64,000 bases of DNA from Mucilaginibacter inviolabilis (lineage in GTDB: Bacteria > Bacteroidota > Bacteroidia > Sphingobacteriales > Sphingobacteriaceae), in NCBI RefSeq assembly GCF_011089895.1, contig NZ_JAANAT010000001.1:1-64000 (forward strand), in the 5' to 3' direction. Positions 15,976 to 25,439 of this stretch are shown one piece after another. A program made the position numbers and the translations under genes. The number at the start of each line of letters is the position of its first letter. Position 1 is the stretch's first letter. The notes below the pieces were generated by a model. That model was not told where the DNA came from, did not search any database, and was given only the letters and a program-made list of their open reading frames with translations.

Positions 15976-18900
15976 ATGGATAAAATTTACTCATTGAATT
16001 GCCAGGGTGTGCGCATGGTAAAGTGTTTTAAAAATCTCCTTGCAACCCTTATGATACTTACTTTGTTTATTGGCAGCGCCTACGCCCAAACGCGAAAGAT
16101 TTCGGGTACGGTAAAAGATAGCAAAGGGGAGACGCTACCCGGGGTAAGCGTTAAATTAAAAGGTACCGCGAACGGTACGGTTACGGATGCGAAAGGTACT
16201 TATACAATTAGTGTACCTTACAATAATGCCATACTGGTGTTTTCCTATATTGGTTTTATTACCCAGGAAAAAGCTGTGGGTAGTCCGCCGGTGGTGGATG
16301 TTGTACTGGCCGAACAAAGCACCAGTCTTAACGATGTGGTAGTTGTGGGTTACGGAACCCAGAAAAAAGTTAACCTGATAGGTTCAGTAGCCACTATTGG
16401 TGCAAAAGATCTGGAAAACAGATCGGTAACCAATGTGTCATCGGCTTTAACAGGCTTGAGTGCAGGTGTATCGGTGATGCAAAGTTCTGGTAAACCGGGT
16501 TCCGACGGTGCCACCATTCGCATCAGGGGGATGGGAACCTTGAATAATAACAATGCCCTTGTAGTTATCGATGGTATACAAGGCACTTTAGATGCTGTAA
16601 ACCCGGACGATATAGAAAGCATTTCTATACTAAAGGATGCCGCCGCGGCTTCTATATATGGTTCATTGGCTGCCAATGGTGTTATCCTGGTGACCACCAA
16701 AAAAGGGAGCAAAAATAAAACCACGGTAACTTATACCGGTATCGCTTCCAAAACCAACCCGAGCAACCTGCCTTCATTTGTGACCGATTATGTGAGGCAC
16801 ATGCAATTGGTGAATGAAGGTTACCAAAACCTGGGTCAAACACCGGTTTATACCGCGGCTACTATAGCCCAGTGGCAAAAAGCTGATGCCGATCCTAACG
16901 GGTTAAATGCCATTGGCGTACCCAATTATATTGCTTACCCTAATACCAACTGGGCAAAAGTAATTTTTCAGAATAATGTATTACAGGATCATAACCTATC
17001 CATCAGCGGCGGTAATGAAACTACCCAGTTCCTGCTATCAGCTGGTTATACGGGCAACCCGGGCACTATGCAAAATACGGGATCGGACAGGTACCAGTTC
17101 CGGGTGAATTTGCAGACCAAAGCAACCAAATTTTTAACCGTGGGTACACAAACATTTGCTTCATTGCAAACTTTTGGCCTGGCTAGCACCAGTAATGCCT
17201 TTAACTATTTAAGGCAAACTACACCGGGTGTTTATCCTTATTATAACGGTAAATATGGTTTCCCTTCGGCTCCCGAAGAATCATCAACCGCTAATAATAT
17301 CCTGAGTTATTTAACCTCAACCGGCGGAAGCGACCAGGAATCCAGGATCAATACTACGCTTTTTGCTAATGTCGACCTGTATAAAGGTTTAACCCTGGAA
17401 ACCAAGTTTAATTATCAGACCCGTTTCGAGGAGAATAATTCCTACAGCATTCCTTTCGAAAAATGGGATTTCTCGACCAATACCCTAAAACAGGCAGCAA
17501 CCGCGCCATCGCAGCTGAGCACTTATTATGATTTTAATAAGAATTACCTCATCACACTCGACGCCGTATTGAGATATAATACCACTATTGCTAAAAATCA
17601 TACCATTGGCGCTTTGGTAGGTTATGATCAGTACCAATACAAATATTACTATTTCGACGCTACCAAATTAGGTCTCATCGACCCTACAATTACCACCTTG
17701 AGTTCGGCAACTACACCAACAGCTGCCACAGGCGACGCCTATGATTATACTTTGAGATCGTTCTTCGGTCGTTTAAACTATGATTATAAATCACGCTACC
17801 TGCTGGAAGCGGTATTCAGGTATGATGGGTCATCCAAATTTGCACCGGCTAACCGCTGGGGTTTTTTCCCTGCCTTTGCTGCTGGCTGGCGCCTCTCTGA
17901 AGAGCCCTTTATGCAAAACGTGAATGAATATGTGGGCAACTTAAAGCTTCGTGCCTCCTGGGGACAAACAGGTAACAACGTGCTAAACTCCAATGCTGCA
18001 TTGGGTAATTATGATTATCTGGCCACTTATAGCCCTACTGCTTATTCTTACAACGGGGCTGCGGTAACCGGTTTGGCTCAAACAAAATTTGCTAACCCCA
18101 ACCTGAAGTGGGAAACTACCACCACCAGCAACATAGGTTTGGATGGAACCTTGTTTAAAGGTAAAATGAATTTTGAGATTGATGCTTATCGTAAATATAC
18201 CACCGGTATCTTATTTACTCCAACCATACCATTAACAGTTGGTACGGCCACGGCGGCTACACAAAACATTGCCGAGGTATCCAATAAAGGTATCGAGGTT
18301 ACCTTGGGTTATCGTGGCCAAACCGGCGGTTTAAGCTACAGCGTGTCTGGTAATTTTGCCTACAACTTTAACCGGGTCGAAAAATATAATGGTACCCTGC
18401 AGCAAGGTTACACCACCGATGCCAATGGAAACCAGGTTTATTCATCAAACATTGGTCAGGTTTCGAGCGGAGGTACCACCAGGGTTATACAGGGACATGC
18501 TATTAACGAGTACTACCTGTACCCGGTGTATAAAGGAAATGGAAGTTACTACAATGCAGATGGCTCTGTAAATAAAAATGGCGGCCCTAAAGATGGTATG
18601 ATCCGTACACCGCAGGATTTGGCCTGGTTGCAGAGTATGATGAACGCAGGTTATAAATTTCAACCAGCCAATGGTATTGGCAAAACCAAGATCTATTATG
18701 GCGATTTGATCTATGCAGATAGCAATGGCGATGGTGTATATGGTAATAGTTATGACGCCCAGCTTACCAATAAGTCATCCACGCCAAAATATAATGCCGG
18801 CTTACAGTTCAATGTATCCTATAAAGGTTTTGATTGCTTTATGATATGGGCCGGAAGCTTTGGCATGTATTATTATTGGAATGATACCGGCTATAATAAC

Positions 18901-19287
18901 TCCATTGTTTCCTTAGGTAATGCCGTAAGTACCCTGGTAGCCAATAATCACTATTATTACAATGATGCCAATCCATCAGACCCGGCTAATAATATCAACG
19001 GATATTATCCACGTTTAAAAAACACCTCTGATGTGCAGAATGCCGCGGTAGCCAGCAATTTCTATCTGTATAATGCATCGTACGTAAAATTGAAGAATGT
19101 TCAATTAGGCTATACACTTCCAAAAAGGCTAACCCAGAAATGGTCATTAAGTAAAATCAGGATCTATGTAGCCGCTGAGAATTTATTCACGATAACCAAG
19201 TACCCTGGACTTGATCCAGAAATAGGCCCAAGTGTGGGTTATCCAACCATGCGTCAATACTCTGTTGGTTTAAATGCTGCTTTTTAA
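15976..19287 (+). CDS. SusC-like TonB-dependent outer-membrane transporter
   Basis: This 1103-residue protein has a signal peptide (hydrophobic core in LLATLMILTLFIGSAYAQ), a carboxypeptidase-D regulatory-like domain (about residues 38-115, SGTVKDSKGETLPGVSVKLKG), and a TonB-box-like VVVVGYGTQKK. The plug domain spans about 120-240, with RIRGMGTLNNNN and VVIDGIQG, and the 22-strand barrel follows to the C-terminal Phe. SusC proteins import glycans captured by the partner SusD lipoprotein. That partner starts 17 nt downstream. The start at 15976 is preferred, but an internal ATG 13 codons later would also give a good signal peptide. Confidence 0.95.
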   Translation: MDKIYSLNCQGVRMVKCFKNLLATLMILTLFIGSAYAQTRKISGTVKDSKGETLPGVSVKLKGTANGTVTDAKGTYTISVPYNNAILVFSYIGFITQEKAVGSPPVVDVVLAEQSTSLNDVVVVGYGTQKKVNLIGSVATIGAKDLENRSVTNVSSALTGLSAGVSVMQSSGKPGSDGATIRIRGMGTLNNNNALVVIDGIQGTLDAVNPDDIESISILKDAAAASIYGSLAANGVILVTTKKGSKNKTTVTYTGIASKTNPSNLPSFVTDYVRHMQLVNEGYQNLGQTPVYTAATIAQWQKADADPNGLNAIGVPNYIAYPNTNWAKVIFQNNVLQDHNLSISGGNETTQFLLSAGYTGNPGTMQNTGSDRYQFRVNLQTKATKFLTVGTQTFASLQTFGLASTSNAFNYLRQTTPGVYPYYNGKYGFPSAPEESSTANNILSYLTSTGGSDQESRINTTLFANVDLYKGLTLETKFNYQTRFEENNSYSIPFEKWDFSTNTLKQAATAPSQLSTYYDFNKNYLITLDAVLRYNTTIAKNHTIGALVGYDQYQYKYYYFDATKLGLIDPTITTLSSATTPTAATGDAYDYTLRSFFGRLNYDYKSRYLLEAVFRYDGSSKFAPANRWGFFPAFAAGWRLSEEPFMQNVNEYVGNLKLRASWGQTGNNVLNSNAALGNYDYLATYSPTAYSYNGAAVTGLAQTKFANPNLKWETTTTSNIGLDGTLFKGKMNFEIDAYRKYTTGILFTPTIPLTVGTATAATQNIAEVSNKGIEVTLGYRGQTGGLSYSVSGNFAYNFNRVEKYNGTLQQGYTTDANGNQVYSSNIGQVSSGGTTRVIQGHAINEYYLYPVYKGNGSYYNADGSVNKNGGPKDGMIRTPQDLAWLQSMMNAGYKFQPANGIGKTKIYYGDLIYADSNGDGVYGNSYDAQLTNKSSTPKYNAGLQFNVSYKGFDCFMIWAGSFGMYYYWNDTGYNNSIVSLGNAVSTLVANNHYYYNDANPSDPANNINGYYPRLKNTSDVQNAAVASNFYLYNASYVKLKNVQLGYTLPKRLTQKWSLSKIRIYVAAENLFTITKYPGLDPEIGPSVGYPTMRQYSVGLNAAF

Positions 19288-19304
19288 GCTTAAATAAAAA
19301 AACG

Positions 19305-21071
19305 ATGAAGAAGATATTTATATTGATATTAACTGTAGCCATAGTAACGGGCTGCAAGAAAAACCTGCTTGATACATCGCCTTATTCTTCTGTTGCCTCA
19401 TCCAATATGTGGACAACCGATAATTTAACCGATCTGGGTGTTACCGGGGTATATCAGGCATTGAGATTAGGCGAAAACTCTGGAGGCGATTCGGGTCTGG
19501 AGTTATATATGATGGATCGCTTTGGTTTTACCGGGCAAACCCGCAGCCAGGAATCCATGTTATCTGGCACCATAACTACCGGTAACGGAATTTACAGCAG
19601 TACATGGCAAAATTTGTATGAAGGTGTACAACGTTCAGATGACGCTATCAAAAATATACCACTAAAATCGCCTTCCGATCCGGCGAAAAAAGCGCGTTAT
19701 GTAGCGGAGTGTAAATTTTTGCGGGCCTATTTTTACCTGCGCTTAAACCAGTTATGGAAAGGTGTACCTATTTATCTGGAGCCTTTCACTGCCGACCAGG
19801 CTACCAAAGCCCGTTCGTCTGAAGCTGATGTGTGGAATCAGGTAGTGGCCGATTTAACTGACGCTATCAATGAGCCCAACCTTCCTTCCATCTACGCGGC
19901 AGGGGCAGCCAACTATGGCCATGTTACCAAAGGCGCGGCTTACGCGCTGCGTGGCAAAGCCTATTTGTATCTGCAAAAATGGGATCTGGCTGCTGCCGAT
20001 TTCGCCATGGTAAAATCGGCCGGATATGCCCTGTTTGCTAATTATACCACGCTGTTTAAGGCCGCCAATGAGCAATGCAGCGAGATGATATTTTCTATTC
20101 AGAACGTAGCCGTTGCAGGTGGCGGAACCACCGGTTATGGTTCAACCACGCAATGGTTCTGCGGTACGCGCTCCTCTTTTGGTTCCTGCTGGAATGATTA
20201 CCTGGTATCGCCCAACCTGGTTGATCTTTACCAGAACCTGGATGGTTCGCCTTTTAACTGGGATTCGGTTTTGCCAGGTTATTCTGGTATGACTCCTGCC
20301 CAGCGGGAAGTGTTTTTTTTAAGAAACAATCTTACGGCTGCCGAAATAGTTGCCGCTACAACCAGGGGGGCGCAAATGAGTTTGTATTTACCAACAGGTA
20401 ACGAGGCCCGCATACTACAGGCTTATGCTAACCGCGACCCTCGTTTGGCTGCCAATGTAATTACCCCATATGCTACTTATAATGGCGTATTTGGTTCAAA
20501 CAATGCAACTGTAACTTCACGCTGGCCATATCGTGCCGAAGCTGCGTTGGGTGGCGATTTACGTACCGATACTCAAAGCTATTTTTATTACCTGTACCGG
20601 AAATTTGTTTACGAAGGTAACGCCGAACTCATTAACAGGGCATATGGACCTACCGATTTCCCGCTGATCAGGTATGCTGATGTGCTGCTGATGTGGGCCG
20701 AAGCTTTGAATGAACAAGGTTTAACAGCCGATGCCGTTGCCAAAGTTAACGAGGTGAGGACAAGGGCTGGTGTGGCTTTATTAAATTCAAGCGCCGCTAC
20801 CATGGTGGCTGGGCAGGCCGATCTGCGCGAGCGCATCAGGAATGAGCGCCGTGTAGAGTTCCCGAACGAAGGCATCAATTATTTTGATGAGTTAAGGTGG
20901 CAATCATGGAAAGCGAAAGTGTTTTACGCAGGCAATGGTGTAAAACAAGTTTGGGGTGCCAATGTGTATACCTATTCTTTTCAGGGCGATTATATTTATA
21001 CCTGGCCCATCCCGCTGGTAGAAACACAAAGAAACCCGAATCTGAAACAAAACGCCGGTTGGATAAACTAA
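19305..21071 (+). CDS. SusD/RagB-like glycan-binding lipoprotein
   Basis: This 588-residue surface lipoprotein has lipobox Cys near residue 17 (VAIVTGCKKN). Tetratricopeptide-like helices follow, with the family marker FLRAYFYLRLNQLWKGVPIY near residue 145 and ALRGKAYLYLQKWDLAAADF near 215. The C-terminal RagB/SusD domain contains PLIRYADVLLMWAEALNE, VEFPNEGINYFDELRW and the terminal PIPLVETQRNPNLKQNAGW. It caps the SusC pore made by the preceding gene. The ligand cannot be told from sequence; neighbours suggest a galactose- or arabinose-containing glycan. Confidence 0.95.
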   Translation: MKKIFILILTVAIVTGCKKNLLDTSPYSSVASSNMWTTDNLTDLGVTGVYQALRLGENSGGDSGLELYMMDRFGFTGQTRSQESMLSGTITTGNGIYSSTWQNLYEGVQRSDDAIKNIPLKSPSDPAKKARYVAECKFLRAYFYLRLNQLWKGVPIYLEPFTADQATKARSSEADVWNQVVADLTDAINEPNLPSIYAAGAANYGHVTKGAAYALRGKAYLYLQKWDLAAADFAMVKSAGYALFANYTTLFKAANEQCSEMIFSIQNVAVAGGGTTGYGSTTQWFCGTRSSFGSCWNDYLVSPNLVDLYQNLDGSPFNWDSVLPGYSGMTPAQREVFFLRNNLTAAEIVAATTRGAQMSLYLPTGNEARILQAYANRDPRLAANVITPYATYNGVFGSNNATVTSRWPYRAEAALGGDLRTDTQSYFYYLYRKFVYEGNAELINRAYGPTDFPLIRYADVLLMWAEALNEQGLTADAVAKVNEVRTRAGVALLNSSAATMVAGQADLRERIRNERRVEFPNEGINYFDELRWQSWKAKVFYAGNGVKQVWGANVYTYSFQGDYIYTWPIPLVETQRNPNLKQNAGWIN

Positions 21072-21073
21072 AA

Positions 21074-21160
21074 AGAGAATCAAGAGATATGAGTTAAGAA
21101 TCAAGAAAAACCATAAGCTGATCTTAAAGCGGCGAATAATCTTGATTCTTGACTCTCTGT
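21074..21160. repeat. AGAATCAAGA-type palindromic intergenic repeat
   Basis: The left half has AGAGAATCAAGAG and AAGAATCAAGA; the right half has the inverse CTTGATTCTTGACTCTCT. A second copy with the same plan lies at 40666-40759. It fills the gap between susD and the GH2 gene. Confidence 0.65.
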
Positions 21161-21190
21161 TCTTGCTTCTATCCTCTCTCTACATCTTAT

Positions 21191-23440
21191 ATGAATAAAT
21201 TACTATCGGGATATTTTTATCTCTTTTTGCTGCTGTTTGCTGGTACGGGTGCCCCATCATCAGGTGCGGTTCATCATATCGCACATCCGACTCACCCGAC
21301 CATCGCTGCGCTCGGTCCCCCTCTCTTCGCCTTCGGCGGAAAGAGGGGATTTGAAAAAAAGTTTCCCCACCCTCTATGCGGCGCAGCCGGAGAGAGGGTC
21401 GCCCAGCGAAGCGCAGGTGGGGTGAGTCGTCTGCGAGTTGCAATTACCCCCTCCCGCCAAACCATCAGCTTCAACACCGACTGGAAATTTCACATGGCCT
21501 ATGATGTTCGTAAACAGCCGGAAACTTTTAATGTAACGTTGCCCCATACCTGGAATGCGCAGGATGTACTATCGGGTAAAGGTAGTTACCAAAGGGAAAG
21601 CGGTATTTATGAAAAAAGCTTTACGATTGATCCTGCATGGAAAAATAAACGCTTGTTTTTATATTTTGAAGGTGCCAATTCTGTGGCAACGGTGCTGGTA
21701 AACAAGCATTTTGTTACGGAGCATAAAGGTGGTTATACGGCCTTTTGTGTAGAGATCACAGGCTTTGTGAAACCTGGTGAAGCAAACCAGGTAGAAGTAC
21801 AGGTGAGCAATGCTGCGCGAACGGATGTATTGCCGCTATGCGGCGACTTTAATGTGTATGGAGGCATCCACCGGCCGGTTTCCTTACTGGTTACCTCGAA
21901 AGATTGTATCTCGCCTTTGGATCATGCTTCGCCGGGTGTTTATCTCACACCCCAATCGGTATCTGAGCAATCGGCTACGGTGAATATTTTAACCAAGCTA
22001 TCGGTAGCAACTATAGCAGGGTTACAGATCAGGTCGGACATGGTTGATGCGCAGGAGCATGTTGTTGCTTCGGTTACCAATGTTGTAAGTAATGGCCTGA
22101 CTGCTACACAAACCATCAGCCTGAAACAACCGCATTTATGGAACGGAAAGACAGATCCTTATGTATATCGTGTACAGGTAAGCCTGCTCAAAAACGGGCA
22201 GTTGATCGATCAGGTAGTACAGCCTTTAGGGTTAAGATATTATCACATAGATGCCAATAAAGGTTTTACCCTGAATGGTAAATACCTCGATCTGCACGGT
22301 GTGGGTTTTCATGAGGATGTAGAAGGGAAAGGCTCGGCCTTAGATACCGTTGATTATGACAGGGATATGCAGTTGATCAAAGAAATAGGCGCTACCGCAC
22401 TTCGCTTAACACATTACCCGCATGGCAAATACTTTTATGATTTGTGCGATAGGAGTGGCATGGTGGTATGGTCGGAGATCCCATTGGTTGGCCCGGGAGG
22501 GTATACCGGTGCGGGATATTTAAAGAACCCGGAATTGGAGCAACAGGCCCGGCAGGTGCTTACCGAAATGATCCGCCAGAATTATAACCATCCATCGGTT
22601 TGTTTCTGGGGATTATTTAATGAGCTGAAACTGGATCATGACGACCCGGTACCATTTATTAAAGAGCTGAATACTTTGGCGAAAAAAGAAGACCCGAACA
22701 GGCCGACCACCTGCGCTACGTTTTTAGATAGCGACCGCTTTAACGAGGTATCCGACCTGATAGCCTGGAATAAATACTATGGCTGGTACGATGGTGAATT
22801 TAAGCAGATAGGTACCTGGGCCGATAAAGCGCATCGCAATTATCCGCAAAAGCCCGTTGCCGTAAGCGAATACGGAGCAGGCGGCAGTCCGTTTAAGCAT
22901 ACCGAGAACAATGTTAAACCAGATGCCGACGGAAGGTTTCATCCGGAAGAGTGGCAAACCAGCTACCACGAAGTGAACTGGCTGGAGCTAAATAAAAGGC
23001 CATTTATCTGGGGTAAGTTTGTATGGGCACTGGCCGATTTTGGCTCATCCATCCGCACAGAAGGGGATACCTCCGGCATCAACGACAAAGGCCTGGTTAC
23101 CTATGACCGGAAAGTAAAAAAAGATGCTTTCTATTTTTACAAAGCCAACTGGAACCCCGAACCCATGCTCTATATCACTGACCGCAGGAACGAGGTACGA
23201 ACACAGCAGGCTACGGTTATTAAAATATACAGTACCATAGCGCATGTAAAGCTAAGGGTTAATGGAGCTTTCATTGCCAATGGTGAGCCCGACGGGTTTC
23301 ACATCATCCGCTGGGAAAACGTCCCGCTGCGCAAAGGAAAAAACAAAATTGAGGTAAGCGCTACTGCGGATGGAAAGGTTTTACAGGACACCTGCGAATG
23401 GACACTGGAAGATAAAAGCGGCATAACAAAAAGCAATTAA
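21191..23440 (+). CDS. Glycoside hydrolase family 2 enzyme with an in-frame repeat insertion
   Basis: This is a beta-galactosidase or beta-glucuronidase-type enzyme of 749 residues from the ATG at 21191, which opens the signal peptide (MNKLLSGYFYLFLLLFAG). Residues about 33-80 are encoded by a 142-bp palindromic repeat and look like no enzyme (proline- and glycine-rich, arginine-rich). The GH2 sugar-binding domain begins near residue 90 (ISFNTDWKFHMAYDV). The TIM barrel carries LHGVGFHEDVEGKG, the acid/base Glu478 in WGLFNELKL, and the nucleophile Glu560 in VSEYGAGG. A C-terminal Ig-like domain follows. It belongs with the preceding SusC/SusD pair. The insertion lies between signal peptide and first domain, so activity may be kept. 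Confidence 0.88.
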   Translation: MNKLLSGYFYLFLLLFAGTGAPSSGAVHHIAHPTHPTIAALGPPLFAFGGKRGFEKKFPHPLCGAAGERVAQRSAGGVSRLRVAITPSRQTISFNTDWKFHMAYDVRKQPETFNVTLPHTWNAQDVLSGKGSYQRESGIYEKSFTIDPAWKNKRLFLYFEGANSVATVLVNKHFVTEHKGGYTAFCVEITGFVKPGEANQVEVQVSNAARTDVLPLCGDFNVYGGIHRPVSLLVTSKDCISPLDHASPGVYLTPQSVSEQSATVNILTKLSVATIAGLQIRSDMVDAQEHVVASVTNVVSNGLTATQTISLKQPHLWNGKTDPYVYRVQVSLLKNGQLIDQVVQPLGLRYYHIDANKGFTLNGKYLDLHGVGFHEDVEGKGSALDTVDYDRDMQLIKEIGATALRLTHYPHGKYFYDLCDRSGMVVWSEIPLVGPGGYTGAGYLKNPELEQQARQVLTEMIRQNYNHPSVCFWGLFNELKLDHDDPVPFIKELNTLAKKEDPNRPTTCATFLDSDRFNEVSDLIAWNKYYGWYDGEFKQIGTWADKAHRNYPQKPVAVSEYGAGGSPFKHTENNVKPDADGRFHPEEWQTSYHEVNWLELNKRPFIWGKFVWALADFGSSIRTEGDTSGINDKGLVTYDRKVKKDAFYFYKANWNPEPMLYITDRRNEVRTQQATVIKIYSTIAHVKLRVNGAFIANGEPDGFHIIRWENVPLRKGKNKIEVSATADGKVLQDTCEWTLEDKSGITKSN
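21288..21429. repeat. 142-bp palindromic element inside the GH2 gene
   Basis: The element starts CGACTCACCC and ends GGGTGAGTCG. Inner arms CCCTCTCTTCG and AGAGAGGG with GCGCAGC/GCTGCGC steps can fold into a long hairpin. A shorter relative is intergenic at 50415-50476 (CCCCTCTTTCC to GGGGTGAGTCG). Here it is translated as part of the GH2 protein. Confidence 0.8.
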
Positions 23441-23467
23441 TGATGATGTTAAGTAAAATAAAAAACA

Positions 23468-23512
23468 TGTCATTGCGAGGAACGAAGCAATCGCATGCTA
23501 TACAGAGCCGCT
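23468..23512. repeat. Partial GTCATTGCGAGGAACGAAGCAATC repeat family member
   Basis: TGTCATTGCGAGG followed by AACGAAGCAATCGC marks one half of an interspersed palindromic element. Fuller copies lie at 47640-47732 and a half copy at 38254-38281. The opposite arm is missing here. Confidence 0.6.
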
Positions 23513-23564
23513 TTGTAGGGCCTGAAATTCATCGCCAATTGCTTTTTAATGCCCCAAAATTTGG

Positions 23565-23838
23565 GTATATTTGTATATACAACGGCCCGGTTTTCTTCTT
23601 AAAAAAAGGAAACCGGGCCGTTTTGGTTAAGGAAAATAAGGTCAAAAATTGATCGATTTGTATTTAGTTATTTGAATATCAGTAAATTAATACTTTTTAA
23701 ACCTTTCAAAACCCGTCGAAAATTTGTTAAAAAGTGTTAAAATGGCGTTAAAATTTAGTTAAAGTGGCCAAAAAACAAGCGTTTTTACCCCGTTTTTGAC
23801 TAAAAAAGTGTTAAAATTTAAGGTTTAAAAAGTTTTTA
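23565..23838 (+). repeat. Paired ~270-bp conserved intergenic element, copy A
   Basis: This stretch is closely similar to the reverse complement of 36284-36551. Conserved parts in order: GTATATTTGTATA (contains TATATTTG, a -7 match), a long hairpin (23582-23621, arms CGGCCCGGTTT and AAACCGGGCCG), TTATTTGAATATCA, AATACTTTTTAAAC, then GTTAAA units at 10-11 bp spacing, GTGGCCAAAAA, and TACCCCGTTTTTGACTAAAAAA. The outer hairpin pair G-C here is A-T in copy B. It ends 46 nt before a beta-helix gene. It could be a structured RNA, a regulatory leader or a small non-autonomous element. Confidence 0.75.
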
Positions 23839-23884
23839 GACTACCGATAAGCACACCGGCGAGCTGTCATCATCAACAAAACAT

Positions 23885-25348
23885 ATGAAAAAAATATTAC
23901 TACTACTAATTGCAACTTGTGCCACTTTGTACACCTATGCTGGCACCTACTATATCGACAACAAAACCGGTAACGATGCCTCCGACGGATTGAGTCGCGC
24001 AAAGGCTTGGCGATCGTTGGCTCCCGTAAATCAACATACTTTTATGCCTGGCGATAGCGTATTATTTGCTCGTGGTGGCGTTTGGGAAGGGCAATTGGCT
24101 CCATCAGGCTCGGGAAATGCAAAGGCCCCGATAGTGTTTGGCGCCTACGGCTCAGGAGCCTTGCCCGAAATAAAAGCGGGTGGTCATTTCCGTGATGCTA
24201 TATTGCTGCGTAACCTGCAATATATAGTGGTGGAGTACATAGCAGCCTCTAACCTGGATAATACCATAGCGGCTCAGAAAATAGGTCCTACCGGTGTTCG
24301 GATTATGGCCGAGGATATTGGTACTCTGCACCATATCCGGCTGGCCAACTTGTATATTCATGATATTAATGGCGATAACAAAAAAGGTTCTGCCGAAGGC
24401 TGCGGCATCTTTTGGGATTGCCGGGGTCCTAAACCAAGTAATATTGAACATTTGCAAATCGAAAATTGCAAAGTAGAGCGGGTCGACCGTAACGGCATCC
24501 GCGGTAATGGAACTTTCTCATTCAGAACTAACTGGTTCCCTAATAAGTACCTACTTATCCGCAATTGCCAGCTGGAAGATATTGGTGGCGACGGTATCGT
24601 GGTAAAAGCCTTTGATACCGCAATGGTGGAGCACAATAAGCTATTTCATATCCGCAGCAGGGCAACGGACAATGCGGTGGCTATATGGCCTCACAGCAGC
24701 GATCATACTACTATCCAGTACAATGAGGTAGGCTACACCAAAAACGGTAACTGGGCCAATGACGGGCAATCCTTTGATATTGATGGTAATTCCAGAAATA
24801 CTATTATCCAGTACAACTACAGCCATGACAATGAGGGCGGTTTTATGCTGGTAATATCTGATTTGATCAATAAAGACAATGTCAAAACCACTGGCAATAT
24901 CATTCAATACAACCTTAGCGTAAATGATGGCTTGAACCGTAAACGGCTTTTTAATTTTGCCGGGGTAACAGACAGTACACTAGTTAAAGGGAATATATTT
25001 TATAATGATGCGCCCAAATCGTTCACTATCGAAGCCGCTGATATTGAAAATGGGATACCTGAACATGTTGTTTTTGAAGATAATTATTTTGTGTATACCG
25101 GTAAAACTTCAGCTGTTTTTACCAGGTCGCCAAAGCAGTATAGTCATGTGAATTTTAATAATAACAACTTCAGTGGTAATATAATCGGGCTGGATAATCT
25201 ACCGGATCGAAAAGATATATCAGCGACAACGAGTCGTAAACAATACCCTAAAAAGTTAAACTTTCCATGGACATATATACCGGCAAAGCTTCGGAACGTA
25301 ACTGCACAATTTCCTGAGAGTTTATACAACTCATTTACAAAAGAATAA
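23885..25348 (+). CDS. Secreted right-handed parallel beta-helix protein
   Basis: This 487-residue protein has a signal peptide (MKKILLLLIATCATLYTYAG). Right after cleavage comes YYIDNKTGNDASDGLS and KAWRSL, the same signature as the lipoprotein at 4616. About ten solenoid rungs follow, such as RNGIRGNGTFSFRTNWF and GGDGIVVKAFDTAMVEHNKLF. Asp and His residues cluster in INGDNKKGSAEGCGIFWD, but catalytic residues cannot be assigned. It is likely a polysaccharide lyase or a glycan-binding solenoid of the SusCD-GH2 locus. It sits between the paired repeat copy A and the hybrid regulator gene. Confidence 0.8.
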   Translation: MKKILLLLIATCATLYTYAGTYYIDNKTGNDASDGLSRAKAWRSLAPVNQHTFMPGDSVLFARGGVWEGQLAPSGSGNAKAPIVFGAYGSGALPEIKAGGHFRDAILLRNLQYIVVEYIAASNLDNTIAAQKIGPTGVRIMAEDIGTLHHIRLANLYIHDINGDNKKGSAEGCGIFWDCRGPKPSNIEHLQIENCKVERVDRNGIRGNGTFSFRTNWFPNKYLLIRNCQLEDIGGDGIVVKAFDTAMVEHNKLFHIRSRATDNAVAIWPHSSDHTTIQYNEVGYTKNGNWANDGQSFDIDGNSRNTIIQYNYSHDNEGGFMLVISDLINKDNVKTTGNIIQYNLSVNDGLNRKRLFNFAGVTDSTLVKGNIFYNDAPKSFTIEAADIENGIPEHVVFEDNYFVYTGKTSAVFTRSPKQYSHVNFNNNNFSGNIIGLDNLPDRKDISATTSRKQYPKKLNFPWTYIPAKLRNVTAQFPESLYNSFTKE

Positions 25349-25439
25349 GTAACCATCGATATTTAAACGGAACCATCCTGATAAGAAAAACTATTAATGT
25401 AGCAGGAATTTTGTTAGTTTTATTTGACCGGTCGATCAA

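Noticed and set aside
23440..23652. 70-codon frame after the GH2 gene
   Set aside because: It is made of a GTCATTGCGAG repeat and the paired hairpin element; no protein-like pattern.
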